48,325 nt of DNA, from assembly GCF_025642745.1 (NCBI RefSeq), contig NZ_JANZKP010000025.1, forward strand, positions 1-48,325. Reading direction: 5' to 3'. Source of the stretch: Cellulomonas sp. RIT-PI-Y. Its GTDB lineage: Bacteria; Actinomycetota; Actinomycetes; Actinomycetales; Cellulomonadaceae. The stretch's first letter is position 1. Every line of letters starts with the position of its first letter. Made by a program: the position numbers and the translations under genes. This document shows positions 36,388-44,835 of this stretch, piece by piece. The notes beneath the pieces were generated by a model. The model was not told where the DNA came from and searched no databases. It saw nothing but the letters and a program-made list of their open reading frames with translations.

Positions 36388-37557
36388 CTAGTGGCCGGGG
36401 ACCGTCCGCCCGACCGGTTCGGCCTCCGGGGGCGCCGCGACGACGAACCGGCGGGCGGTCCCGGAGACCGGCGCGACCAGCAGCGCGGGCAGCAGGAACG
36501 CCAGGCCGAGCCCGGGCCGGTCGGCGAGCAGGCCGACCAGCACCGCCCCCAGGACGGCGCCGGCGTAGTTGAACAGGTTGATCCGTGCGATCACCTCGTC
36601 CACCCGCCCCGGGTCGAGCTCCCCAGCGGCGGAGAACGCCATCGGGACCAGGGCGCCGACCCCCACCCCGGCGGCGGCGAAGCCCGCGATCGCCGACCAG
36701 CCCGCCGGGACCAGCGCGGTGAGGGTCAGGCCGAGTGCGGCGAGCACCGCGGCGGCCAGCACGACCGGCGGGCGTCCGGCACGGGAGACCAGCCGGTCGC
36801 CCGCGAGCCGGGTCACCAGGACGGCCGCCTGGTACGCGGCGTAGCCGAGCGGGGCCACGGTGGCCGAGGCCAGCAGCACGTCGTGCAGGTAGACCGTGCT
36901 CCAGGTGCTCACCGCGGAGTCGACGACGAACGCCGCGAGGATCACACCGCCGAACAGCCAGATGCCACGGGTGGGCAGCGGACGGGGCGCCCGGACCGGG
37001 CCCGGGGTGGCGAGCCGCAGATCGGTGCCGATCAGGTGCCGGCGGGCGCCCAGCGCCACCACGGCGAGCGCCACCGCCGCGACCAGCAGGGCGATCGCGG
37101 CCCCGGTCCGGGCGACGGCGGACATCAGCAGCGCACCCGCGGCGGCCGCGGCGGTGTAGCAGGCGAAGAAGCCGGACATCACCGGGCGGCCGAGCCGGTG
37201 CTGCACCAGCACGCCCTGGATGCCCGCCGCCGCGTCGACCGTGCCCAGGCCGAGGCCGTAGAGCGCGAAGCCGGCGACGAACACCGGCATCGGCGTCGCC
37301 AGCGCCACCACCGGCAGCGCCAGCGCCTGGAGCACCAGGCCGAGCAGCAGGGCGGTGCGGCTGCCCCGCCGGGTCGCGACCCGCTCGGCGAGCACCGACC
37401 CGGCGGCGGCGGTCACGCAGACCAGCAGCACGATCAGGGACACCGCGGTGTCGTCGATCCCCTGGCGCTGTTTGAAGGAGGGCAGCGCGGTGACCACCGT
37501 GGCGTAGCCGAGTCCCTGCGCGGCGTAGGCCAGGGCGACCGCCGACCGGGTGGTCAT
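36388..37557 (-). CDS. MFS transporter (operon with aminotransferase, SCP2-like, TetR and SDR genes)
   Basis: A 389-aa major facilitator protein with about twelve membrane helices and little hydrophilic tail. It starts MTTRSAVALAYAAQGLGYATVVTALPSFKQRQG; the loop between helices 2 and 3 reads AERVATRRGSRTALLLG. The short length and the TetR regulator suggest export of a small molecule, but the cargo is unknown. Its ATG overlaps the aminotransferase stop by 4 bp, so it is the last gene of the five-gene operon. It ends 13 bp before the tRNA-Pro gene. Confidence 0.83.
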   Translation of the reverse strand: MTTRSAVALAYAAQGLGYATVVTALPSFKQRQGIDDTAVSLIVLLVCVTAAAGSVLAERVATRRGSRTALLLGLVLQALALPVVALATPMPVFVAGFALYGLGLGTVDAAAGIQGVLVQHRLGRPVMSGFFACYTAAAAAGALLMSAVARTGAAIALLVAAVALAVVALGARRHLIGTDLRLATPGPVRAPRPLPTRGIWLFGGVILAAFVVDSAVSTWSTVYLHDVLLASATVAPLGYAAYQAAVLVTRLAGDRLVSRAGRPPVVLAAAVLAALGLTLTALVPAGWSAIAGFAAAGVGVGALVPMAFSAAGELDPGRVDEVIARINLFNYAGAVLGAVLVGLLADRPGLGLAFLLPALLVAPVSGTARRFVVAAPPEAEPVGRTVPGH

Positions 37558-38831
37558 CCGCGCAGTTCGGGGTGCCGGGCCGCGACGATCCCGAACGCCT
37601 CGTGCGCGACCTCGACGGTGCGGGCGATGTCGGCCTCGGTGAGCGCGGCGTTCAGGAAGTGGTTGTGGTGCGAGGTGAGGAAGACCCCGCGCTGCACGCA
37701 CTCGGCCACCCATTCCTGGTGCAGCATCAGCGAAGGATCGTCGGCCAGGCGCAGATAGAACAGGGCGGGTGCGCCGGAGGCCACCAGGTGCAGCCCGTGG
37801 TCCGCGGCGGCGGAGACCAGGCCGGTGGTCAGCGTGGTGCCGAGCCGGTCGAACAGCGCCGGTGCGTCCAGCTCGCGCAGCGCGGTCAGAGTCGCGATCC
37901 CGGCGGCGAACGGCACCGCGCTCATCCAGTAGGAGCCGGTGTAGGACAGGCTGCTCACCACGTCCTTCAGCTCCTCGCGTCCGCACAGCGCGGAGACGTT
38001 GTAGCCGTTGGCGAGCGCCTTGCAGAAGCAGATCAGGTCAGCGCGGAAGCCGAAGTAGTGGTCCGATCCCGCCAGGTCCAGCCGGAACCCGGCGCGCACG
38101 TCGTCGACGATCAGCACCACCCCGTACTCGTCGCAGAGCGCTCGCACGCCCTGCCAGAACCCCGGAGCGGGCAGCTCATTGTCCACGAAGTTCCCGTGCA
38201 TGTAGGGCTGGGCGATCAGCCCGGCGATCTCCCCGGCGTGTTCGGCGAACATCCGGCGCAGCGCGGCCAGGTCGTTCCACGGCGCGTAGAGGTTGTGCGC
38301 GACGTCCTCGGCGAGCACCCCGGGGTAGTCGAGCTTCTGGGTCCAGGGCGCGACCCCGTGGTAGAAGCCGTCGAAGAACACGATCTTCTTGCGCCGGGTG
38401 GCCGCCCGGGCGGTGAGCACGGCCAGCGTCGTGGTGTCGCCTCCGTTCTTGGCGAAGAACGCCCAGTCGGCGCTGGCCACGGTGTCGACCAGCAGCTCGG
38501 CGAAGTCGACCATGATCGCCGACGGGATCGTGACCACGTCCTCGAGCCGCTGCTGGGCAGCGGCCGCGGCGTGCACCCGCGGGTCGTTGTAGCCGAGGAT
38601 GTTCGGCCCGTAGCCGCACATGTAGTCGAGGTACTCGTTGCCGTCCACGTCCCAGAACCGGGTGCCCTCGGCCCGTTCGGAGAAGAACGGGAACGCGGAG
38701 GTCGGGATGTAGCAGCCCTCGGCCGGACCCTGGTGGCCGTAGATGCCGGAGGGGATCACCTGGAACGCCCGGTCGAAGAGCTCCCGGCTGCGGGTGTAGG
38801 TGTACGGGGTGGTCAGCGGGGTCGTGGTCAT
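37554..38831 (-). CDS. Class III aminotransferase, glutamate-1-semialdehyde-aminomutase-like
   Basis: A 425-aa PLP enzyme of the class III family. The PLP lysine is Lys271 (FCKALANGY), and the phosphate/ring region is VLIVDDVRAGFR (Asp243-Asp244). It looks most like glutamate-1-semialdehyde aminomutase in its FFDGFYHG motif, but two family spots differ: KNGGDTTTLA stands where most members have NSGTEA, and DDV replaces DEV. It is therefore unlikely to be the haem-pathway HemL and may act on an unusual substrate. The neighbours (SDR, SCP2-like, MFS) fit a small biosynthetic or modification route. It lies 1 bp after the SCP2-like gene. Confidence 0.82.
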   Translation of the reverse strand: MTTTPLTTPYTYTRSRELFDRAFQVIPSGIYGHQGPAEGCYIPTSAFPFFSERAEGTRFWDVDGNEYLDYMCGYGPNILGYNDPRVHAAAAAQQRLEDVVTIPSAIMVDFAELLVDTVASADWAFFAKNGGDTTTLAVLTARAATRRKKIVFFDGFYHGVAPWTQKLDYPGVLAEDVAHNLYAPWNDLAALRRMFAEHAGEIAGLIAQPYMHGNFVDNELPAPGFWQGVRALCDEYGVVLIVDDVRAGFRLDLAGSDHYFGFRADLICFCKALANGYNVSALCGREELKDVVSSLSYTGSYWMSAVPFAAGIATLTALRELDAPALFDRLGTTLTTGLVSAAADHGLHLVASGAPALFYLRLADDPSLMLHQEWVAECVQRGVFLTSHHNHFLNAALTEADIARTVEVAHEAFGIVAARHPELRG

Positions 38832-38832
38832 C

Positions 38833-39606
38833 TCAGTCTCCGAGGTACTGGCCGACGCGGTCGAGGATCCGGTTCACGTTGTCGACCATCGACACCGTGC
38901 CCCGCATGGCGATGCTGCCGTCGCAGATGCAGGCCATCGCGCTCACCTGCCCGGACAGCAGCCGGCCGGCCACGTCCAGATCGGCGAAGGTCATCGCGGC
39001 CCGGGGCGACGGGGACCGCTCGGACAGGAACGTGATCCGGTGGTCGCGCACCCGCAGGGTGTAGGCCAGCTCGTCGCCGACCTCCAGGGCCACGTCGCCG
39101 TCCGGGATCAGGTGCGCGGAGAACCGGCCGGACACGTCCTCGTCCGCCAGCTGCGCGACCGCGGCCGCGGCGACCCGCAGGGTCAGCACGGTGCTGGTCG
39201 CCCGGAACCCGGGGTCCGCGAGGTCGGCCTCCCCCGGCCGCAGATAGCGCGCGAGCAGCTCGGTCAGCGGCGCGAAGACCCGGAGCAGGAAGCCCACCCG
39301 GTGCAGGCCGGTGACCGGCACCGGCTGGGCGGATCCGTCGATCACCCGGTTGAATGCCGCCGGTCCGGCGAAGGGCAGCACCACGGTGCCCACGGCCCGG
39401 TCCGGCACCAGGCGCACCGTCCCGTCCCGGAACGCGAGCACCGCGCGGGGGCCGCCGCGCACGACCAGGGCCACCGTGGTCGGCCGGGGATCGGAACGCA
39501 GCAGGTCGCGGGCTTCCGGCACCAGGCGCACCAGCTCGGGCAGGGCGCCGAGCACCGCGTGCAGATTCACGAAGGCGGCGGCGCGGGGATCGGTCTCGGT
39601 CAGCAT
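38833..39606 (-). CDS. SCP2 sterol-carrier-like protein, function unknown
   Basis: A 257-aa protein with no signal or membrane segment. The C-terminal half (about 150-255) has the SCP2-like pattern FSAHLIPDGDVALEVGDELAY..., with the strand-helix turn LLSGQVSAMACICDGSIAMRGTVSMVDN. The N-terminal half has a similar rhythm (AVLAFRDGTVRLVPDRAVGTVVLPFAGP), so it may hold two SCP2-type repeats that bind a lipid or another hydrophobic ligand. It overlaps tetR by 7 bp and is followed by the aminotransferase. The exact function is unknown; the domain call is moderate. Confidence 0.65.
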   Translation of the reverse strand: MLTETDPRAAAFVNLHAVLGALPELVRLVPEARDLLRSDPRPTTVALVVRGGPRAVLAFRDGTVRLVPDRAVGTVVLPFAGPAAFNRVIDGSAQPVPVTGLHRVGFLLRVFAPLTELLARYLRPGEADLADPGFRATSTVLTLRVAAAAVAQLADEDVSGRFSAHLIPDGDVALEVGDELAYTLRVRDHRITFLSERSPSPRAAMTFADLDVAGRLLSGQVSAMACICDGSIAMRGTVSMVDNVNRILDRVGQYLGD

Positions 39607-40223
39607 CGGGCGGCTCCGGGGCTGGGGTCGGTGACCGCGAGCGCGGCCAGGGAACGGGCGGCGAAGGCGAGGGAACGGCGGGCGGCGGGGGTGTCCCGGT
39701 CGGCCAGCCAGGCGGTGGTCAGCCCGTCGGTGATCAGCACCAGCAGCCGCGCGGCGTCGTCCAGCGGCACCGTCCAGCGTGCCCCGGTGGCGGCGGCCAC
39801 CGCGACCAGGCTGGCCCGGGCCGCCTCCCGGTACACGGCGTACTGGGCGGCCACCGCGTCGGGAGCGTGGCGGGCGGACCACACGGCGAGGTCGAGCAGG
39901 GCCAGCTCGCGCTCCGGGGCGGCGACCAACAGATCGAGGTAGCGGTCCAGGCCACGATGCACGGCCGTCTCGGGGTCGGTCGCCTCCACCCGGGGCAGCA
40001 GACCCTCCTCGGCAGCGCGGCGTTCGGCGTCGGTGACCTCCGCGACCACCGCCGCGAGCAGCTGCTCGCGGGAGTCGAAGGCGTAGTGCAGGCTCGCCAG
40101 CGACATCCCGGCCTCGCCCACCACCGCCCGGGTGCTGGCCGCCGCGACCCCGTCCCGGGCGATCACCCGCACCGCGGCGTCGATCAGCGCGCGGCGCCGG
40201 TCCTCGACCGCGATCCGGGGCAT
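39600..40223 (-). CDS. TetR-family transcriptional regulator
   Basis: A 207-aa repressor. The N-terminal helix-turn-helix is RALIDAAVRVIARDGVAAASTRAVVGEAGMSLASLHYAF (about residues 10-50). The C-terminal part is helical and should bind a ligand. It is embedded in the operon: it begins 3 bp after the SDR gene and overlaps the SCP2-like gene. The perfect 24-bp palindrome ahead of the SDR (41026-41049) is its probable operator. Confidence 0.9.
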   Translation of the reverse strand: MPRIAVEDRRRALIDAAVRVIARDGVAAASTRAVVGEAGMSLASLHYAFDSREQLLAAVVAEVTDAERRAAEEGLLPRVEATDPETAVHRGLDRYLDLLVAAPERELALLDLAVWSARHAPDAVAAQYAVYREAARASLVAVAAATGARWTVPLDDAARLLVLITDGLTTAWLADRDTPAARRSLAFAARSLAALAVTDPSPGAARC

Positions 40224-40226
40224 CGC

Positions 40227-41003
40227 TCACTCCCCCGTCAGCCGGTCGGCGACCCGGAGCACCCAGCGACGCGGCAGCAGGCCGGCGGCGACCGCGGTCC
40301 ACCGGTTCCGCCGGCCCGCGATCACCGAGGGCGGCGGGTCCCGGCGGTCCAGCGCGCGGAAGGCCACGTCGACCACCTGCGGCACGGAGAGCATCTGACC
40401 GACCTTGAACCGGTCCGAACCGGCCGCCTCGAAGAACTCGGTCTCGGTCGGTCCCGGAGCCAGGGCGAGCACCCGGAGAGGCGTGCCACGGTTCTCCTGC
40501 CAGAGCGCCTCGGTGAGCGCCCGGACGTAGGCCTTGGTCGCCGCGTAGACCGCCAGCGACGGGCTCGGCTGGTACGCGGCGGTGCTGGTGATGTTGAGCA
40601 GCACGCCGCGCCGGGAGGAGAGCAGGTCGGGCATCAGCAGCCGGGACAGCGCCGTCACCGCGCCGACGTTCACCTGCACCTCGTCCGCGATCCGGTCCGG
40701 GTCCTCCGCCTCGAACCGGCCGTAGCTGCCGAACCCGGCGCTGTTGACCAGCACGTCCACTCGGATGCCGCGCCGGGCCAGCTCACCGAGCAGTGCCGCC
40801 GGCGCCCCCGGGTCGGACAGGTCCGCCGGCAGCACGGTGCAGGTGGTCGAGGGGAGCTCCGCCGCCAGCTGCTCCAGCCGGTCCCTGCGACGGGCGACCA
40901 GCACCAGGTCGTGGCCTCGCGCGGCGAACCGGCGGGCGAACTCGGCCCCGAACCCGGAGCTGGCGCCGGTGATCAGGGCGACGGGGCGGACGGTGCCGGT
41001 GAT
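40227..41003 (-). CDS. Short-chain dehydrogenase/reductase with a likely ATC start
   Basis: A Rossmann-fold oxidoreductase of about 258 aa. The nucleotide motif TGASSGFG, the motif LVNSAG, the catalytic Ser (ITSTAAY) and the Tyr/Lys pair (YAATKAY) are all present, so the enzyme should be active. The frame is open upstream of TGASSGFG, but no ATG, GTG or TTG occurs between the previous in-frame stop (about 41099-41101) and residue T12. The sequence GGAGG (41009-41013 on the minus strand) sits 5 bp before ATC at 41001-41003, which would place TGASSGFG at residues 12-19, the usual position. I therefore annotate an ATC start. An upstream CTG near 41062 is possible but lies beyond the palindrome. 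Confidence 0.8.
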   Translation of the reverse strand: MTGTVRPVALITGASSGFGAEFARRFAARGHDLVLVARRRDRLEQLAAELPSTTCTVLPADLSDPGAPAALLGELARRGIRVDVLVNSAGFGSYGRFEAEDPDRIADEVQVNVGAVTALSRLLMPDLLSSRRGVLLNITSTAAYQPSPSLAVYAATKAYVRALTEALWQENRGTPLRVLALAPGPTETEFFEAAGSDRFKVGQMLSVPQVVDVAFRALDRRDPPPSVIAGRRNRWTAVAAGLLPRRWVLRVADRLTGE

Positions 41004-41025
41004 GGTGGCCTCCGGTGCTGTGACC

Positions 41026-41049
41026 CGACTGGGTCGATCGACCCAGTCG
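41026..41049. promoter_or_regulatory. Perfect 24-bp palindrome, probable TetR operator
   Basis: The 24 bases are exactly self-complementary (half site CGACTGGGTCGA). They lie 23 bp upstream of the proposed SDR start, in the promoter position of the leftward operon that includes a tetR gene. TetR-family operators are typically palindromes of this length. No binding data; the role is inferred. Confidence 0.75.
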
Positions 41050-41202
41050 CGCCAGCGTCGCAGCCGGGCGCCGGGGGCACCAGAGCGGACGGGAAGGTTT
41101 TACCGGGACGCAACACCCCCGGAACGTCGGACCGTCCGGTGCACCAGCCCGCCGCCGGGACCCGGTAGGCTGGTCGCGCGATCCGGGTCGTCCCGGGTCC
41201 GC

Positions 41203-41273
41203 GCGGATGTAGCTCAATGGTAGAGCCTCAGTCTTCCAAACTGATTACGCGGGTTCGATTCCCGTCATCCGCT
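41203..41273 (+). tRNA. tRNA-Gly (anticodon TCC)
   Basis: A 71-base cloverleaf. The acceptor stem GCGGATG pairs with CATCCGC, the D-arm is GCTCAATGGTAGAGC, the anticodon loop CTTCCAA gives TCC (reads GGA/GGG), and GGGTTCGATTCCC is the T-arm. T is the discriminator, and CCA is not encoded. Confidence 0.97.
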
Positions 41274-41343
41274 CCCCTGACCGGATCGCTCGTCGACCGG
41301 ACGTCCCGGAACCGCTTCGACCAGCGGGCCTAAGCTCCGCCGC

Positions 41344-41976
41344 ATGACCACCCCCACCCGCGACGACGCCGTCGTCGACCCCGCGCTCCCCGACCCGACC
41401 GATCCGCGCTCCGAGTACGAGAAGCTGCTCGCCGGGGACTGGTACCGGTACCGGCTGAGCGCGGAGCTGGGCGAGATCACCGCGCACGGCCACGAGACGT
41501 CCCGGCGGATCGCCGAGGTCTACCGCGAGGACGCCGCGGCCGGGGTGGCGCTGCTGCGCGAGACGATCGGCGGCTTCGGCGAGGGCGCGGACTTCCGCCC
41601 GCCGTTCTACGTGGAGTACGGACCGCATCTGAGCGTCGGCCGGGGCACCTTCGTCAACACCGGGTTCATGGTGATCGGCGGCGGCCGGGTCACCGTGGGC
41701 GAGGACGTGCTGATCGGGCCGGACGCACGGTTCTACACCTCCAACCACCCCACCGACCCCGCCCTGCGCCGCGAGGGCTGGGAGCGGGCGCTGCCGATCA
41801 CGGTCGGGGACAACGTGTGGTTCGGCGGCAGCGTCGTGGTGTGCCCAGGGGTGACGATCGGTGCGGACAGCGTGGTCGCCGCGGGGTCCGTGGTGACCAG
41901 GGACGTCCCGGCCGGGGTGGTCGTGGGCGGGAACCCGGCGCGGGTGATCCGGGCGGCCGGGGCCCCGGCCGTCTAG
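41344..41976 (+). CDS. Sugar O-acetyltransferase (maltose/galactoside acetyltransferase-like)
   Basis: A 210-aa hexapeptide-repeat acetyltransferase. The N-terminal helix pair reads SEYEKLLAGDWYRYRLSAELGE, then the left-handed helix with VTVGEDVLIGPDARFYTSNHPTD holds the catalytic His (TSNHPTD) found in Maa/LacA proteins. It transfers acetyl from acetyl-CoA to a sugar hydroxyl. The gene has no clear ribosome site before its ATG, so it may be leaderless or weakly translated. It is convergent with the next gene, and both use the same CTAG at 41973-41976 as stops. Confidence 0.9.
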   Translation: MTTPTRDDAVVDPALPDPTDPRSEYEKLLAGDWYRYRLSAELGEITAHGHETSRRIAEVYREDAAAGVALLRETIGGFGEGADFRPPFYVEYGPHLSVGRGTFVNTGFMVIGGGRVTVGEDVLIGPDARFYTSNHPTDPALRREGWERALPITVGDNVWFGGSVVVCPGVTIGADSVVAAGSVVTRDVPAGVVVGGNPARVIRAAGAPAV

Positions 41977-42905
41977 CTGCGCTCCACCCAGTCCGCGACC
42001 GCGTCCAGGTAGGCGCTGCGGGCGGGCTCGGGTGACAGTGCGAGGTCGTGGCCCCCGCCCTCGATCACCTCGACCGTGACGTCCTCGCCCAGGCTCGGGG
42101 CGAGGCGCCACATGTCGGCGACGTCCAGCACCGAGTCCGAGGTGAGCAGGTGCTCGTGCCAGCGGTCGTCGGGTCCGGTGGTGTCCGAGGTGAGCATGAG
42201 CACCGGCACGTCGACGGCGAGCCCACGGCGGACGGCGGCGTGCCCGCGGCGGACGGCACGGACGAACGAGGCCCGGGCCGGGAACTCGGTGTGCGGCTTC
42301 CACGCGAGGTCGTACTGCCACTCGGCGTGCAGGGCCTCGCCGTAGTGCGGGGCCATCCGGCGCAGCGGCAGATCCGGGACGAGCAGGCCCAGCACGTCGA
42401 TCGCGCCGGTGAGGACCGTCCGCTCGAACCGGGTGCCGCGCAGGTCGAGCCAGGGGCTGTTGAGCACCAGGGCGTCGATCAGGCCGGTGCCCCGGCGGGC
42501 GTCCGCCCAGAGCGAGGCGATCAGCCCGCCGGTGGACGCGCCGAGCAGGACGACCCGGCGGTGCCGGCGGCGGAGCAGGTGGACGGCGGTGTCGATCTCC
42601 TCGGCGTACACCCCGAGCGAACGGGTGGTGTTCGGGCGGCGGCCGGGGCGGATGGAGCGCCCGTAGTCCCGCAGGTCCAGGCCGTACACGTCGATGCCGC
42701 GCGCGGCCAGGTCGTCGGCCACGTGCGCGTGGAAGAAGTAGTCGACGAATCCGTGCACGTAGAGCACGGCCGGGCGGTCCGGGTCGGTGCCCGCGTCGCG
42801 GCGGTTGACCAGCGTGGCGACCGGATCGGGCGCACCCGGGCGGTCGGGCCGCAGCGGGAGGGTGCGGCGGCGCCAGTCGGGGCCGAGGACGTCTGCGTCG
42901 GTCAT
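41973..42905 (-). CDS. Alpha/beta hydrolase (monoglyceride lipase-like)
   Basis: A 310-aa alpha/beta hydrolase. The oxyanion segment is VLYVHGFVDYFFHAH, the nucleophile elbow GASTGG (VVLLGASTGGLIASLWA), and the C-terminal Asp/His pair is in VEVIEGGGHDLALS. It resembles serine hydrolases annotated as lysophospholipase or monoacylglycerol lipase; the substrate is unknown. I use the ATG at 42903-42905; the longer frame upstream has no homology. It reads away from the cysK leader. Confidence 0.88.
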   Translation of the reverse strand: MTDADVLGPDWRRRTLPLRPDRPGAPDPVATLVNRRDAGTDPDRPAVLYVHGFVDYFFHAHVADDLAARGIDVYGLDLRDYGRSIRPGRRPNTTRSLGVYAEEIDTAVHLLRRRHRRVVLLGASTGGLIASLWADARRGTGLIDALVLNSPWLDLRGTRFERTVLTGAIDVLGLLVPDLPLRRMAPHYGEALHAEWQYDLAWKPHTEFPARASFVRAVRRGHAAVRRGLAVDVPVLMLTSDTTGPDDRWHEHLLTSDSVLDVADMWRLAPSLGEDVTVEVIEGGGHDLALSPEPARSAYLDAVADWVERS

Positions 42906-42996
42906 GCCCGCATCGTGGCACGTGAGCGGTGGCGACGGGGGTCGGACTGGGCCACGGTGGAGCCCGTGACAGGTGGACATCCGCGCGCGGGCATGT

Positions 42997-43026
42997 TTGT
43001 CGGCGCCGGGCTGTTACGGCTACCGT
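42997..43026 (+). promoter_or_regulatory. Candidate promoter of the cysteine operon
   Basis: TTGTCG (42997-43002), an 18-bp spacer and TACCGT (43021-43026) resemble -35/-10 boxes and lie about 50 bp upstream of the leader ORF. The rest of the gap from 42906 to here shows no other feature. Confidence 0.4.
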
Positions 43027-43077
43027 CAGCTCGGCCGAACCGGCCGGTGACCTGGGACCGCACGGAGGGAGCGCACG

Positions 43078-43143
43078 ATGCCGCAGTCGCACGTGCCCGC
43101 CCCGCGCGCCGCCGGAGTCACCACCTCCTGTCACTGTCGATAG
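43078..43143 (+). CDS. Cysteine leader peptide upstream of cysK (21 aa)
   Basis: A small open frame with a strong ribosome site (GGAGG, 43064-43068) and ATG at 43078; the product is 21 residues and ends in SCHCR before TAG at 43141-43143. Its two Cys codons sit within the last four codons. Immediately after it comes a nested hairpin, then cysK, a cysteine-synthesis gene. Leader peptides with Cys codons that sense charged tRNA-Cys are known in actinobacteria (shown in mycobacteria). By analogy, ribosome stalling at the Cys codons would change the fold of the downstream RNA. The start and end are clear; the mechanism is inference. Confidence 0.72.
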   Translation: MPQSHVPAPRAAGVTTSCHCR

Positions 43144-43199
43144 AGCGCTGGCCGCTCCGGGTCCCGGACCGGGACCCGACGCCCGCCGGGCCAGCGCTC
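43143..43199 (+). promoter_or_regulatory. Nested hairpin downstream of the cysteine leader (attenuator)
   Basis: The outer stem GAGCGCTGGCC (43143-43153) pairs exactly with GGCCAGCGCTC (43189-43199). Inside it a second stem, GGGTCCC (43159-43165), pairs with GGGACCC (43171-43177). The outer stem starts at the last base of the leader stop codon, so a ribosome halted at the Cys codons would cover part of it. There is no T-run, so control may act on translation of cysK rather than by classical termination. Confidence 0.7.
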
Positions 43200-43239
43200 G
43201 CCCCGATCCAGCACCTTCTCCCAGACAGGACGGCATGAC

Positions 43240-44175
<936 letters not shown>

Positions 44176-44180
44176 ACCAC

Positions 44181-44786
44181 ATGACCTCGACCAGCACCCG
44201 CCCCTCGCCGCTGCGCCGGTTCACCCGGACGCTGCGAGAGGACCTGGAGACCGCGCGGCGGCGTGACCCCGCCGCGCGGTCGCTGGTCGAGGTCGCCCTG
44301 GTCTACCCGGGGCTGCACGCGGTGTGGGCGCACCGGGTGGCGCACCGGATGTGGCGCGAGCCCGGTCTGCGGCTGCCGGCCCGGATCCTGGCGCACCTGT
44401 CCCGGGCGATCACCGGCGTGGAGATCCACCCGGGAGCGACCGTCGGGCGGCGGCTGTTCATCGATCACGGCATGGGCGTGGTGATCGGCGAGACCGCGGT
44501 GGTCGGCGACGACGTGGTGCTGTTCCACGGCGCGACCCTGGGCGGCAAGTCCATGCGCAAGGGCAAGCGGCACCCGACCGTCGGCGACGGCGTGGTGGTC
44601 GGCGCCGGGGCCAAGGTGCTCGGTGCGGTGTGGATCGGCGACGGCGCCCAGATCGGCGCGAACGCCGTGGTGCTGCGCGACGTCCCGCCGGGCGAGGTCG
44701 CGGTCGGCGTCCCGGCGACGATCCGCCGCAAGCCCGCCGCCGCACCCCCGGAGCCGGAGATCGACGACCCGGCGATCTACATCTAG
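44181..44786 (+). CDS. cysE: Serine O-acetyltransferase
   Basis: A 201-aa hexapeptide acetyltransferase (EpsC/CysE type) that makes O-acetylserine for CysK. The N-terminal helices ([18 protein letters not shown], [18 protein letters not shown]) are followed by the left-handed helix: [34 protein letters not shown], with catalytic His in FIDHG, and [11 protein letters not shown]. It starts 5 bp after cysK. The C-terminal tail ends DPAIYI, where the final Ile is typical for CysE binding in the CysK active site. Confidence 0.94.
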   Translation: MTSTSTRPSPLRRFTRTLREDLETARRRDPAARSLVEVALVYPGLHAVWAHRVAHRMWREPGLRLPARILAHLSRAITGVEIHPGATVGRRLFIDHGMGVVIGETAVVGDDVVLFHGATLGGKSMRKGKRHPTVGDGVVVGAGAKVLGAVWIGDGAQIGANAVVLRDVPPGEVAVGVPATIRRKPAAAPPEPEIDDPAIYI

Positions 44787-44800
44787 GCCGCGCGGCCTAG
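44783..44800. terminator. Palindromic hairpin between convergent cysE and cupin genes
   Basis: CTAGGCCGCGCGGCCTAG is a perfect palindrome (7-bp stem, 4-base loop) that includes the cysE stop codon TAG (44784-44786). Being symmetric, it could end both convergent transcripts. Confidence 0.6.
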
Positions 44801-44835
44801 GGCGGACGGAGCTGCCGGGCGCGGGCAGGAGCCGA

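Noticed and set aside
37554..38831. HemL (glutamate-1-semialdehyde aminomutase) of haem synthesis
   Set aside because: Family landmarks are altered, and the neighbours are SDR, TetR, SCP2-like and MFS genes rather than haem genes.
41057..41062. CTG start upstream for the SDR gene
   Set aside because: It would be in frame, but it lies upstream of the 24-bp palindrome and lacks a ribosome site; the ATC behind GGAGG explains the expected N-terminus better.
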